From Alteromonas naphthalenivorans (GTDB taxonomy: Bacteria; Pseudomonadota; Gammaproteobacteria; Enterobacterales; Alteromonadaceae), in contig NC_015554.1 in assembly GCF_000213655.1 (NCBI RefSeq), forward strand, positions 2,418,001 to 2,482,000: a stretch of 64,000 bases of DNA, read 5' to 3'. The translations under genes and the position numbers were made by a program. The notes beneath the pieces were generated by a model. The model did no database searches. It was not told where the DNA came from and saw only the letters and a program-made list of their open reading frames with translations. Below, in pieces: positions 35,324-44,369 of this stretch. How positions within the stretch are numbered: position 1 is the stretch's first letter; each line of letters opens with the position of its first letter.

Positions 35324-35752
35324 ATGAAACTAACAGAAACCAAATTTACTAAAGCTGAAGTTTTGTATCACGCAAATGTAACTAGCTCCCAATTTAACAA
35401 TTGGGTTCTACGCCGCTACATACCGCGGCTCGAACTTGGCTTTAAATTAGAAAGCTTAACCAGGGCAAAGTACTCAGTTCTTATTATTGCTTATTGCCGG
35501 TTGCTTAACTATCACACTGGCCCACGCAAAAGTGCTTACGTTGCACTGTTGAAGCAAGCATTCATCAAAATTGCAAAGACTGACGAATTTAACCCAGATT
35601 TTGTTTTCGCAATAGATGGTTGGGGTAAAGCAAAAGACTGTGGCCTATTTGAAAACTCACAGATTGCGAGGCAATTGTTTTCACGACAATGCGCAATAGT
35701 GCCAGCCGGCAAAACAATCACCACCCTAAGAGAAACACTCGACCATGACTAA
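35324..35752 (+). CDS. Uncharacterised protein with MerR-like N-terminus, before the protease
   Basis: A 142-residue protein read from ATG 35324. A GTG at 35294 is an alternative, and neither start has a strong ribosome site. The N-terminus FTKAEVLYHANVTSSQFNNWV looks like a helix-turn-helix that would select a DNA site, followed by a helical body. It overlaps the protease gene by 8 bp and so starts the capsid operon. It could be a late-gene regulator or a small packaging protein. Neither can be shown. Confidence 0.6.
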   Translation: MKLTETKFTKAEVLYHANVTSSQFNNWVLRRYIPRLELGFKLESLTRAKYSVLIIAYCRLLNYHTGPRKSAYVALLKQAFIKIAKTDEFNPDFVFAIDGWGKAKDCGLFENSQIARQLFSRQCAIVPAGKTITTLRETLDHD

Positions 35753-36470
35753 CCCGATAGAAATACAAGCGTTTAGCAGCAACAACCAAATTCACATCGA
35801 TGATGATATAGGCCGTGATGGTATTACAGCAAAACAAATTAAAGAGGAATTGAGCAACCATCGAGGATCAATTGAGATTCATATTAACTCGGCGGGGGGA
35901 GCTGTTACCGAAGGAATAGCAATCTACAACATGTTGAAAGCTTATTCTGGGAAAAAGACGGTGTTTATTGACTCTCTGGCCGCTTCAATGGCCTCAGTAA
36001 TTGCCATGGCTGGCGATACCATACTGATGCCTTCAAATGGTTTGATGATGATTCACAACCCTTGGGGTGTTTCAACAGGCCAAGCAATCGAACATCGCAA
36101 AACTGCCGACCTACTAGATGTGATGAAAGCTTCAATGTTAGCGGCCTATATATCAAAGACAGGGTTAGAAGAAAGTGAAGTTTCTCAACTGATGGATCAG
36201 GAAACCTGGATGAATGGCGAAGATTGCTTTGAGAAAGGGTTTATTGATGGCCTTACCGATTCAGTTAGCCAAGATGCAGTTAATGCCAAATTTGAACGAG
36301 TGTGCGTTGCCAAACAAGCCGAGATCAAACAAAGCCAACACTCTTTTGCTGCTGACGTTCGTCAAAGCGCAGCTAAGATTTGCGAACACAGAAAGATGAC
36401 ACAACCCGCCAATTTATTTAACTCACAACACACTACGCCTAAACACTATAGCGAGATAAAAAATGTCTAA
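35745..36470 (+). CDS. ClpP-like prohead maturation protease
   Basis: This 241-residue serine protease is of the ClpP fold used by tailed phages to mature capsids. HINSAGGAVTEGIAIYNML (key NSAGGAV) forms the oxyanion segment, the nucleophile Ser lies in SLAASMAS (near 85), the His in MMIHNPWG (near 104) and the Asp in LMDQETWM (near 152). The C-terminal 40 residues look unstructured, as in scaffold-linked proteases. It overlaps the next gene by 8 bp and lies two genes before the capsid protein. A host ClpP role is unlikely, given the context. Confidence 0.88.
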   Translation: MTNPIEIQAFSSNNQIHIDDDIGRDGITAKQIKEELSNHRGSIEIHINSAGGAVTEGIAIYNMLKAYSGKKTVFIDSLAASMASVIAMAGDTILMPSNGLMMIHNPWGVSTGQAIEHRKTADLLDVMKASMLAAYISKTGLEESEVSQLMDQETWMNGEDCFEKGFIDGLTDSVSQDAVNAKFERVCVAKQAEIKQSQHSFAADVRQSAAKICEHRKMTQPANLFNSQHTTPKHYSEIKNV

Positions 36471-36789
36471 TATCGAAACACTGTATTCAAAGTCATTTAA
36501 AAATGGCAATGACGAATTCACCTTTAAAGCGAAGGGTAAAAAGTTACACCTTTTTATCGAGCAAAGAGAGAATATCGATCACATAAGTATTTCACTTAAA
36601 GGGAAAAAGCATCATATCTATATAATGAGTACTTTCTCCTCTTCTGTTAATACACTTGAGATTGACACCTTTAAAGACGAAACCTATAAGATTGAAATGA
36701 AATCGGGTACTCAAATGGTTACTGATGTAAACGGCAGTAAAGTAATTGCCCCAAGCGTTGCCGTATTATCTGGCATTTGGGAGGAATAA
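36463..36789 (+). CDS. Uncharacterised protein between prohead protease and capsid genes
   Basis: A 108-residue, mostly beta-strand protein (strands such as KKLHLFIEQ, HISISLKGKKHHIYIM, EIDTFKDETYKIEM). It overlaps the protease stop and ends 1 bp before the capsid start. In phages this slot often encodes a head decoration or stabilisation protein, which fits the beta-rich prediction. No sequence family is recognised, so the role is inference from place. Confidence 0.6.
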   Translation: MSNIETLYSKSFKNGNDEFTFKAKGKKLHLFIEQRENIDHISISLKGKKHHIYIMSTFSSSVNTLEIDTFKDETYKIEMKSGTQMVTDVNGSKVIAPSVAVLSGIWEE

Positions 36790-36790
36790 A

Positions 36791-37798
36791 ATGACTAGCG
36801 CAGTTTCTTTACAAGCCACAGCTCATAAGTTTTTAGCTGAAAAATATAAAGGCATCAGTACTGAATCGTTCACATCGTTAGTGAATGACGGTCTACAGCG
36901 CTCAGGTGTTGAAATTGATGTTAAAAATAAACGTCAGAATATTCAAGCGTATTTAAACTTAGTTAATTTCGAGACAATATTTGTCGATACATTAAATAAC
37001 TTATTAATTGATAAGTGGTCTGCTACCAGCGAAACGTGGCGAATTTGGGTAAACAACTACAGTCTTACCGACTTCAAACCAACGGCGGTAACCGCTGTTG
37101 GCGTTATTCCAAAGCCTGAATTGATTCCAATTCATGGTACATACAAAAGAACAGACCTTTATGGAGAAGTTGCTTTTGCCAAATTGGATACCTATGGCAA
37201 CCTAATCAACATAGAGCGCCAGACTGTTTTTAGTGACGATATTTCCGCTATAAATTCAATATTATCCGGTATTGCATCAGCCTACGATCGGCAAATTGGC
37301 GATAAGATTTACAGCTTGCTTACTGAGAATCCAATAGCGTTTGATGAAACCCCAATTTTTGACAGCGCCCACAAAAACCAAGTGGCTACATCCAACGACT
37401 TTATGACAGATCTGGGTAGTGCGTTAGCATTGATGTACGGGCAAACAATAGATATTAATGCTGCAGAGAAAGAGGAAGTACGGATACAACCTAAATACGT
37501 GATAGTGCCCCCAGAGAAGGCTTTATCTGCAGCAAAAGTGGTTGGTGAATATAACAAAGCCGTTACGGAGCAGCAGTTATTGGTGGTTATCGTAGAAAGT
37601 CGATTAACAGGGTTTGATGGTTGGTTCCTAGCTTGCGATAACCCTTTTGCTAGTATTTCTCTATTCACTTTGAGAGGGGCGCTGGTTCCTCAAATATTTA
37701 CAAGTGCGGTATTTAATTTGGATGGTTTACAGGTAAAGCACCGATTAGATTACGATGTTCGCGCCACTGACTATAGAGGGCTTGTCAGAGTTAACTAA
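36791..37798 (+). CDS. Phage major capsid protein (HK97-fold, ClpP-linked type)
   Basis: This 335-residue capsid-type protein starts at ATG 36791 behind GAGGAATAAA. Its pattern resembles the capsid domain of protease-capsid fusions in many prophages: ETWRIWVNNYSLTDFKPT, then GTYKRTDLYGEVAFAKLDTYG, IERQTVFSDDISAINSI (N-arm/E-loop to spine helix) and AYDRQIGDKIYSLLTENP followed by IFDSAHKN. Here protease and capsid are separate genes. No portal, terminase or tail gene follows. It would let the element build its own (perhaps smaller) heads for helper tails and DNA packaging. Confidence 0.85.
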   Translation: MTSAVSLQATAHKFLAEKYKGISTESFTSLVNDGLQRSGVEIDVKNKRQNIQAYLNLVNFETIFVDTLNNLLIDKWSATSETWRIWVNNYSLTDFKPTAVTAVGVIPKPELIPIHGTYKRTDLYGEVAFAKLDTYGNLINIERQTVFSDDISAINSILSGIASAYDRQIGDKIYSLLTENPIAFDETPIFDSAHKNQVATSNDFMTDLGSALALMYGQTIDINAAEKEEVRIQPKYVIVPPEKALSAAKVVGEYNKAVTEQQLLVVIVESRLTGFDGWFLACDNPFASISLFTLRGALVPQIFTSAVFNLDGLQVKHRLDYDVRATDYRGLVRVN

Positions 37799-38024
37799 GT
37801 TACAGGCTCACCGTATATATTAAGTATTGTATTATTGTGGCGGTTTAAAGCATCCTCGGTTGGGTGGCCACAAACTACGTTGTTTACTTAATTTATCTGC
37901 GTGAGCCTCTTTTTTACCCTGAAACATTATATCCCTACCAGAGAACAGAAAGCCCCGTCCTTATCCCGTCCACAAGAAAACTCGCATTCACCTCAATTTT
38001 ATTTAAATACAACAGCTTAACTTG

Positions 38025-38081
38025 GTTTTGGCGTTTTCTAATAAGGAACACGCGAAATATTCATGACAGGAAAAATGTGAA
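38025..38081. repeat. 57-bp repeat with stem-loop, copy A
   Basis: GTTTTGGCGTTTTCTAATA begins a 57-bp unit repeated at 38194-38250 with 5 mismatches (52/57 identical), 169 bp apart. GCGTTTTC and GAACACGC can form an 8-bp stem with one mismatch around TAATAAG. Confidence 0.88.
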
Positions 38082-38193
38082 ACTTTAAAGCAAGACCATA
38101 AGTGGCTATTTGATAGTTCAAACCTTGCAAGGGGCTTGGCATGGGAAAACTGCAAGTAGACGAAAACAATAATTTATTCAGTAAGTTGGCGTA

Positions 38194-38250
38194 GTTTTGG
38201 CGTTTTCTAATAGGGAAAACGCGAAATATTCATGACGGGTAAAACGTGAA
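38194..38250. repeat. 57-bp repeat with stem-loop, copy B
   Basis: This is the second copy of the unit. Here GCGTTTTC and GAAAACGC are perfectly complementary around TAATAGG. Retention of the stem while other bases vary suggests a protein- or RNA-level role such as packaging, replication or regulation. Confidence 0.88.
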
Positions 38251-38582
38251 GCATTAACCCAGTATCACGACTGGCTGTTTAATGGATTTGAGAACGCCAG
38301 CCGAGCGCCAGCGCATAAAGCGCAAAATCACGAATTAACCAATAATTACAGCAATGTAGCGTAAATGTCGGGTGTTCCAATGTGGAATACACAAATAAGC
38401 AAAACGCACATTGCAAGGGTTCGGAAAATCAAGGCCGACCTGTCCTGATTTTGGGGCCGTTCTGTCCTGTTTTCGGGATTATTGGAGCACCAGAGATCAC
38501 ACCCCAAACCGCACCCCAAGTGACCAATCAAGTGACCAATCATTCAAATACTCATTTGGGGTTAAACTGATCAGTAGCGTAA

Positions 38583-38624
38583 AGTTAACTATTCGGTTGA
38601 TATAAACTAACCGATTAGTTAACT
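38583..38624. repeat. 16-bp inverted repeat
   Basis: AGTTAACTATTCGGTT (38583-38598) and AACCGATTAGTTAACT (38609-38624) are complementary except for one base and are separated by 10 bp. Each arm contains the palindrome AGTTAACT. There is no T-run, so it is not a terminator. It is possibly an operator. Confidence 0.75.
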
Positions 38625-39301
38625 ATCCCATATTGAAACGGAGGTCACTAAAAATTATTTTAGCGCTCAGTTTGGGAAAAGCGGCACCTAAAATAACGCC
38701 CACAGCGGCATCCTAAGCGTGAAAATTTTAAAGCCTTACAGCATGGTGATTGGCATGCCTGCAAGACCTTATGTCGGCTCTGACCGCACTAGATAAGCCT
38801 TTTTGGGTCCTTCTGAAATATTTCCTACGCAGGTAATTCGCAGCGCGTAAAACAATTTGTGCAAGGGTTCGAGGATCCGACTTTTTGTTTTCTTCTGAGA
38901 ATAGTGAAATATCTATAGGCTACAGCTGGTCGATATTTGAGGCTTTTAACTATCGCATTGGGAAGTAAAGTGAACGCAATTTTGGCTGCCTGATGTAAAA
39001 ACCAATAGGTACTGTGTAGACCCCTCAATCTAAGGGGTAATTCTCACCGCTTACTGTCTCTATATATGACTTACTTTGGCTCGTGGTTGTTGTGTTTTCT
39101 TACCGCAGAGCCGGTTCCTCTTAGCTATATTGAAATAAAAACACCAACCTAACGCCGGTTCGCTTTAAACCGACTATTACAAAGTTAATAAACACACAAA
39201 TTCCAGATTGGTTCTCGAATGTGATGCGGGAATCGTTAACAACGAAGTCAAATAGGCCATCAGAAGCTCTAATCAATAAAAAATTTGAGGTCAACATTTG
39301 G

Positions 39302-39745
39302 TTAGCTCGACTTTAAAGATGACAACGGGAGGGCAATACCTAACTCCTTTGCTACTATCGCAGTACCCAAAATAACTGCAGCAATACCAATTGCTGTGCA
39401 AATCCGAAAAATCAAAAACCTAACACGTTCTTTGAAATCAAACTTAGACAATCGACTTTCCTGATCAGACAGTTTTTTATAATCCCTACAAACCTTTAAG
39501 TATGATGAAACCAATTGAGACCTTGGAAATTTTACCTCATTATCAGTTTCTAACATTGCTGTTAATGCTTCTTCATCGATAGTTTGCCCACGGCGCCCTT
39601 TCTGGTTTGCATTCAGCGCTACTTTCTTTATTAGGTCATCAAACTCTTTTTCAAATCGTTCTTGGCTTTTGGGTTTATCACTTAATATTTTTTCTATATC
39701 TGTGTAAAAAATTTCCAACTTGGAGCTAAACTTTCCATGTTGCAT
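39302..39745 (-). CDS. Uncharacterised C-terminally membrane-anchored protein
   Basis: A 147-residue protein with a charged, helical N-terminal part (about 1-105, including a NQKGRRGQTIDEEALTAML segment) and one or two closely spaced hydrophobic helices at the end (FLIFRICTAIGIAAVILG and IVAKELGIALPL). No family is recognised. It is the last gene before the tRNA and faces leftward. It could be cargo such as an exclusion or immunity protein. Confidence 0.6.
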   Translation of the reverse strand: MQHGKFSSKLEIFYTDIEKILSDKPKSQERFEKEFDDLIKKVALNANQKGRRGQTIDEEALTAMLETDNEVKFPRSQLVSSYLKVCRDYKKLSDQESRLSKFDFKERVRFLIFRICTAIGIAAVILGTAIVAKELGIALPLSSLKSS

Positions 39746-39865
39746 GCGTGTTCCTTTTTATATTTATCAGTAGTCCAAAACATTACTTTAAGAATGAGTG
39801 CGGATCTAGCCTATAGGAAGAAATTAAAGTGGGTATAAAGTGGATAAATTGATAAATATAAAATT

Positions 39866-39885
39866 TGGCCCTAAATTGGCCCTAT
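39866..39885. repeat. Candidate integrase arm-type site, right end of element II
   Basis: TGGCCCTAAATTGGCCCTAT carries TGGCCC twice with an 11-bp period and matches 16 of 20 bases of the left-end sequence at 30425. It lies 55 bp inside attachment copy 3. The flanking 39746-39940 has no gene. Confidence 0.5.
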
Positions 39886-39939
39886 TTATTTTTTCTGATA
39901 AATTGCGTAAGTAGATACTAACAAGGAAGGCAAGTAAAA

Positions 39940-40017
<78 letters not shown>

Positions 40018-40055
40018 AAATATACTTCGGCAGAACTGCCTGAAGGACGGCGCGT

Positions 40056-40084
40056 ATCATAGCGATGCGCAGTGCGTCCTGCAA
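40056..40084 (-). promoter_or_regulatory. Promoter of tRNA-Val
   Basis: On the minus strand TTGCAG and TATGAT are spaced 17 bp apart, followed by a GC-rich discriminator ACGCGCC typical of stringently controlled tRNA promoters. The -10 ends about 40 bp before the mature tRNA 5' end. Confidence 0.75.
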
Positions 40085-40160
40085 GCTTATTTTGTGTTTA
40101 AGGTGTGTGTTTGATTGATTTGCCACCATTTATTGAAAAAGTGAGCAATTTCACACCGAA

Positions 40161-41243
40161 TTAAACGTTCTCACGCTGCATAAATGGCAACGGCTTGATT
40201 TTATCAACAATACTGCCATCACTCGCTATTTTCATAAAGTACTCCCCTAACCTATCGGTTTCCTGCAATACCGTTTGCCAGTACTTAATACGGGTAGTGG
40301 CATCGAGTTGCTCGAAGTCTTTTCGATCTGGAATTTTACCGTATGGCAGGCTTGCAACGAACTTGGCAGATGGCACTAGCATGACCACATTGTCGTAACT
40401 ATTTTTATGTGCCACGCGGCGTTTTAAGCCCTTGTCGAACCAACCCGGAATGGGCTTAGGGTAAAAGTGTGGATATAACACTAAACCTTTGTCAGGGCCA
40501 AATTCTAGGTCAAAATGATAATCAACTATACCGCCATCGCGATACATAGCTTGCGGAGCCCCCGCAATATCTCTTATTCCTTCTAGCACAACGGGAATAG
40601 CACCGGAGGCAAGCAGTGCATTGTGGATATTTTCGTTATTTAATTCGTAATGTTCGGTGGGCAATTGGTACGGGTCTTTAATTGAAAATTCTGTATTTGG
40701 CGACGAAAAAATACAGCGTGTGTAATACCTACCTAAGTTCTTTCGCGTGACCGCGTTAGCGGCAGCACTCATCGCAAGGCCCGATAACTGCGAAAACTTA
40801 TGCTCGCGCCGGGTAGCCCCTAAACATTTGGCCACAAAGATGTGTGCTTTGAATCGCTCGTTGGCCAACACCTCTTTTTTTCCTTCGCTATCCACCATTT
40901 CTTTTACTAACGCTTCCGCCTTGCGGGTTATTTCCGCAGGAGTAGGCTTATCGCTGTAAGTAGTGGTTGAATAAGACGTGGCTAGCCGATTTATGGCTGC
41001 AAGCGGGTCGTTTTGTACTGCACAAATAGCCCTAAATGCCCCCGCAGAAGACCCTATAACATGTATTTGATGTTCTACATTACTAAACCACTCAGGGAAC
41101 AGTACTCTGTCTAAACCTGCAAGTGAAAACCATTTTGGACCGCCTGAAGCGCCGAGAAAATAACTAAATATTTCAGGGTGAAAGCCTTGCTGCTTAATGG
41201 TATTCATTGCCCCATTGCCGGCATAAATTTCTAGCGGTGCCAC
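40161..41243 (-). CDS. Patatin-like phospholipase family protein
   Basis: A 360-residue probable serine lipase/acyl hydrolase. The nucleophile elbow IGSSAGAF (GxSxG, near residue 66) and the Asp of DGGIVDYHFD (near 248) form the Ser-Asp dyad of patatins. An oxyanion-type glycine motif GASGGPKW lies near 32-39. There is no signal peptide, so it is probably cytosolic or membrane-peripheral. It is the first gene on the right chromosomal flank of the island. Substrate unknown. Confidence 0.88.
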   Translation of the reverse strand: MAPLEIYAGNGAMNTIKQQGFHPEIFSYFLGASGGPKWFSLAGLDRVLFPEWFSNVEHQIHVIGSSAGAFRAICAVQNDPLAAINRLATSYSTTTYSDKPTPAEITRKAEALVKEMVDSEGKKEVLANERFKAHIFVAKCLGATRREHKFSQLSGLAMSAAANAVTRKNLGRYYTRCIFSSPNTEFSIKDPYQLPTEHYELNNENIHNALLASGAIPVVLEGIRDIAGAPQAMYRDGGIVDYHFDLEFGPDKGLVLYPHFYPKPIPGWFDKGLKRRVAHKNSYDNVVMLVPSAKFVASLPYGKIPDRKDFEQLDATTRIKYWQTVLQETDRLGEYFMKIASDGSIVDKIKPLPFMQRENV

Positions 41244-41445
41244 GTATTGACTCTACTTATCATGTATGCGCCTAATTTATCAGTAAAAGCCGTAAAATCA
41301 ATGGGCCGTCCATCACCTTTATGAAACCACAACTATAAGCAGTGCATTTGATGTTGAAGTTTCCACCCGCGTAAACAAATCATCACACATCAATTTTTTA
41401 TAAGGGCCCTATTCTAGCCACGCAATTGATTTACTTTTTATTAAT

Positions 41446-41462
41446 ATTTACGCTACGTAAAT
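41446..41462. promoter_or_regulatory. 17-bp palindrome before hmgA
   Basis: ATTTACG-cta-CGTAAAT is a perfect inverted repeat 41 bp upstream of the hmgA start, within the 259-bp gap 41244-41502. Size and place fit an operator of a dimeric regulator. The regulator is not in the window. No matching site was seen before hpd. Confidence 0.6.
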
Positions 41463-41502
41463 AGAAGCGTTTAGCATCAGCAGTATTTGAAAGGTGGGTA
41501 TT

Positions 41503-42804
41503 GTGAGTCAACTAACTTATTTGTCGGGTTTTAATAATGAGCATGAAACTGAAGCCTTGCCTAATGCACTACCCAAAGGGCAATTTAGCCCGCAGAAAGT
41601 TAATTATAAACTTTACGCTGAGCAAGTCAGCACCAGTGCATTTACCGCGCCTCGGACTAAAAATAGACGCAGTTGGACTTATCGAATTCGGCCTTCTGTT
41701 GCTATGGGTGATTTTTCACCTTATAAAAACACACAGCTTCAAACTGGCCCTCAAACGCAATCGCCGTGCCCGCCAAATGTAATGCGTTGGGATCCTCTCC
41801 CCCTAATTGATGAGAGTAGCAACATAGACTTTATTGAAGGTTTAGTGACCATAGCCACGAACGGCGACGCTAATCAGCAAATCGGCATCGGCATTCACTG
41901 CTATAGTGCGAATTCGTCTATGGGGAATAAGGTATTTTACTCATCCGACGGTGAGATGCTGTTCGTTCCACAACATGGAAACATGGAAGTAAAAACTGAG
42001 TTTGGCAAATTACATCTATCTGCAGGTGAAATTATGGTGATCCCTCGTGGGGTTCGCTTTAGCGTTACTCCTATTGATGGCGCAATTCGAGGGTATATTT
42101 GTGAAAACTATGGGCAGTCATTTGTTTTATCTGAGCGAGGCCCCGCAGGCGCAAACGGGTTTGCCAATCAAAGAGACTTTTTGTACCCCACTGCATGGTT
42201 TGAGGATGTAGACACGCCCCATGTCATCATTAACAAATTTTGTGGCCATTTATACCAAGCCCCGCTTCCACATTCGCCTTTTGATGTCGTGGCGTGGGTA
42301 GGTAATTCAGCGCCTTACAAATATGATCTTAAAAATTTTAACGTAATGAATACCGTCAGTTTTGACCACCCCGACCCTTCCATATTTACGGTGCTAACCT
42401 CGCCTTCGGAACTTGAAGGCACTGCCAATGTAGATTTTGTCATTTTCCCCCCACGCTGGATGGTGGCTGAGAATACCTTCCGCCCGCCTTATTTTCATAG
42501 AAATGTGATGAGTGAATTTATGGGTTTAATTGAGGGGAGTTATGATTCTAAAGAAAAAGGCTTTGCGCCTGGTGGTATGAGTTTACATAATTGCTTTACC
42601 CCTCATGGCCCCGAAGCTTCTGTATTTGAAGCTGCCTCGAATACAGAATTAGCCCCACAGAAATACGAAAATACACTGGCGTTTATGTTTGAATCTCGCT
42701 TTCCTATTGCCCCAACTGAGTTTGCACTTAGTACTCCACTGCGCCAAACAGACTATATCGATTGTTGGAAAGGAATAACGAAGCATTTCGACGGTAAGAT
42801 ATAA
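41503..42804 (+). CDS. hmgA: Homogentisate 1,2-dioxygenase
   Basis: This non-haem iron dioxygenase opens the homogentisate ring to maleylacetoacetate in tyrosine/phenylalanine degradation. The N-terminus YLSGFNNEHETEALPNALP, the PRGVRFSV and NCGHLYQAP-like segments, and the ligand region PPYFHRNVMSEFMGLI and HNCFTPHGPE are diagnostic. GTG 41503 is chosen since AAAGGTGGG lies just upstream. An in-frame GTG at 41494 would overlap this ribosome site. Length 433 is normal. It acts directly after the product of hpd, the next gene on the same strand. Confidence 0.95.
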   Translation: MSQLTYLSGFNNEHETEALPNALPKGQFSPQKVNYKLYAEQVSTSAFTAPRTKNRRSWTYRIRPSVAMGDFSPYKNTQLQTGPQTQSPCPPNVMRWDPLPLIDESSNIDFIEGLVTIATNGDANQQIGIGIHCYSANSSMGNKVFYSSDGEMLFVPQHGNMEVKTEFGKLHLSAGEIMVIPRGVRFSVTPIDGAIRGYICENYGQSFVLSERGPAGANGFANQRDFLYPTAWFEDVDTPHVIINKFCGHLYQAPLPHSPFDVVAWVGNSAPYKYDLKNFNVMNTVSFDHPDPSIFTVLTSPSELEGTANVDFVIFPPRWMVAENTFRPPYFHRNVMSEFMGLIEGSYDSKEKGFAPGGMSLHNCFTPHGPEASVFEAASNTELAPQKYENTLAFMFESRFPIAPTEFALSTPLRQTDYIDCWKGITKHFDGKI

Positions 42805-43135
42805 GTACTATATAAAAATCATAATAGTAGGGAAATTCTTTGAATGTATGTATTTATGAACATTCCCTAGTTGACCATAAATAAAAATAAAACATTTAAA
42901 TTCAGCTGGTTACACCGTTAAAAACCAGATTAAATTGCGTTTTCACACAGCTGAAAACTAAACGTTACACTTAATACGCTACAACGGCTCTCGTCGTGTT
43001 TTAACACTCTATTGCCCTTATATTTACCTCACCATTACAATCATCTCTTCTAATTACAATCGCCTTAGCGTGGGTTCAATATCAAAAACTAATTAACTAA
43101 CGCAAAGGCAGTGACTTCAGTAAGCGAGAAAGAAA
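42805..43135. other. 331-bp gap between hmgA and hpd
   Basis: No gene or clear terminator is seen. The AT-rich spacer suggests hpd has its own promoter. GCGAGAAAGA before the hpd ATG contains a modest ribosome site. No copy of the palindrome found before hmgA occurs here. Confidence 0.5.
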
Positions 43136-44209
43136 ATGGCAGACGTATTTGAAAACCCAATTGGGTTAGATGGTTTTGAGTTTTTAGAATTTACCGCGCC
43201 TAAAAAGGGTTTATTGGAGCCTATGTTTGAAGCGATGGGTTTCACCCTTGTGGCCAAGCATAAATCAAAAGAGGTGGAGCTGTGGCGCCAAGGCGATATC
43301 AATCTTTTAAGTAACTATGAAAAAAATTGCCACGCTTCTTACTATGCCGAAGAACACGGCCCTTCAGCGTGTGGCATGGCCTTTCGCGTTAAAGACTCTC
43401 AGCACGCCTATTCTGAAGTGCTAAAGCGCGGCGCTCAACCTATGGACACCCACACGGGCCCAATGGAATTAAAACTGCCGGCTATCAGAGGTATCGGCGG
43501 TGCCATGCTTTATTTAATCGATCGCTATCAAGGCGAAAACACCATTTATGATATCGATTTCACATGGATTGAAGGGGTAGACAGACACCCTGAAGGTTGT
43601 GGCTTCCACACGCTGGATCACCTTACTCACAATGTGTATCGCGGCCGAATGAATCATTGGGCGAAATTCTACGAATCGTTGTTTAACTTTCGCGAAATTC
43701 GCTATTTTGACATTAAGGGTGAATACACGGGTTTACTATCTAAAGCCATGACCGCGCCTGATGGCAAAATTCGAATTCCACTTAATGAAGAAGCCGTGGG
43801 CGGTGGCGGTCAAATCGAAGAATTTTTAATGCAATACAACGGTGAAGGTATCCAGCATATTGCCTTTGCTTGTGACGACCTTATAAGCTGCTTAGATAAA
43901 CTTAAAGCGAAGGGCATGAAGTTTATGACCCCACCTCCTGATACTTATTACGACATGTTAGAAGAGCGCTTACCCGGCCACGGTGAGCCTGTTGGAGAAT
44001 TTAAACAACGAGGTATTTTGTTAGACGGCACCACGGAAGGCGAGTCTCCTCGTTTGCTACTGCAAATTTTCTCAGAAACCGTTTTTGGCCCAGTGTTTTT
44101 CGAGTTTATTCAGCGCAAAGAAGACGATGGATTTGGAGAAGGCAACTTTAAAGCGTTATTTGAATCGATTGAGCGGGATCAGGTAAATCGCGGCGTATTA
44201 AATAAATAG
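43136..44209 (+). CDS. hpd: 4-hydroxyphenylpyruvate dioxygenase
   Basis: This converts 4-hydroxyphenylpyruvate to homogentisate using Fe(II). The 357 residues contain two VOC-type halves. Iron ligands are the His in LDHLTHNVY (near 162), the His in [11 protein letters not shown] (near 240) and the Glu in [18 protein letters not shown] (near 322), the last being the family's C-terminal signature. The spacing and length are typical of bacterial HPPD. With hmgA it covers two successive steps of tyrosine catabolism. Later steps (maleylacetoacetate isomerase, fumarylacetoacetase) are not in this window. Confidence 0.96.
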   Translation: MADVFENPIGLDGFEFLEFTAPKKGLLEPMFEAMGFTLVAKHKSKEVELWRQGDINLLSNYEKNCHASYYAEEHGPSACGMAFRVKDSQHAYSEVLKRGAQPMDTHTGPMELKLPAIRGIGGAMLYLIDRYQGENTIYDIDFTWIEGVDRHPEGCGFHTLDHLTHNVYRGRMNHWAKFYESLFNFREIRYFDIKGEYTGLLSKAMTAPDGKIRIPLNEEAVGGGGQIEEFLMQYNGEGIQHIAFACDDLISCLDKLKAKGMKFMTPPPDTYYDMLEERLPGHGEPVGEFKQRGILLDGTTEGESPRLLLQIFSETVFGPVFFEFIQRKEDDGFGEGNFKALFESIERDQVNRGVLNK

Positions 44210-44256
44210 TCGCCCTAATCAATGCTTGCTCAAAAATTTTACACATAGTGGTGTTA

Positions 44257-44292
44257 GTGATGTCAGCCCCCTTAGCCTGAAGCTGACATCAC
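44257..44292. repeat. Perfect 11-bp stem-loop after hpd
   Basis: GTGATGTCAGC (44257-44267) and GCTGACATCAC (44282-44292) pair perfectly around a 14-nt loop, between the convergent hpd and VOC genes. There is no T-run, so intrinsic termination is doubtful, but transcript end protection is possible. Confidence 0.8.
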
Positions 44293-44369
44293 CCTGTGTA
44301 TTCCTAACCTTTCCTAATCTTTCCCCTCCTTTCCTCAGCGTGTACTTGCCGTGTTCTGGTAGTGCCCTT

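Larger units (their letters stand above)
37799..39301. other. 1.5-kb non-coding, repeat-rich segment of element II
   Basis: No convincing gene was found between the capsid gene and the small membrane-protein gene. Only short, poorly supported frames occur. The segment holds the 57-bp duplicated stem-loop (38025, 38194), a 12-bp tandem repeat AAGTGACCAATC at 38518-38541 and a 16-bp inverted repeat at 38583-38624. A TGCAAGGGTTCG motif occurs near 38408 and 38859. Such a length is rare in compact satellites. It may hold cis-acting DNA, a non-coding RNA or decayed genes. Confidence 0.6.

Noticed and set aside
38382-38605. Overlapping short frames of 62-65 codons in the non-coding block of element II
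   Set aside because: They overlap each other on both strands, lack ribosome sites and include simple repeats.
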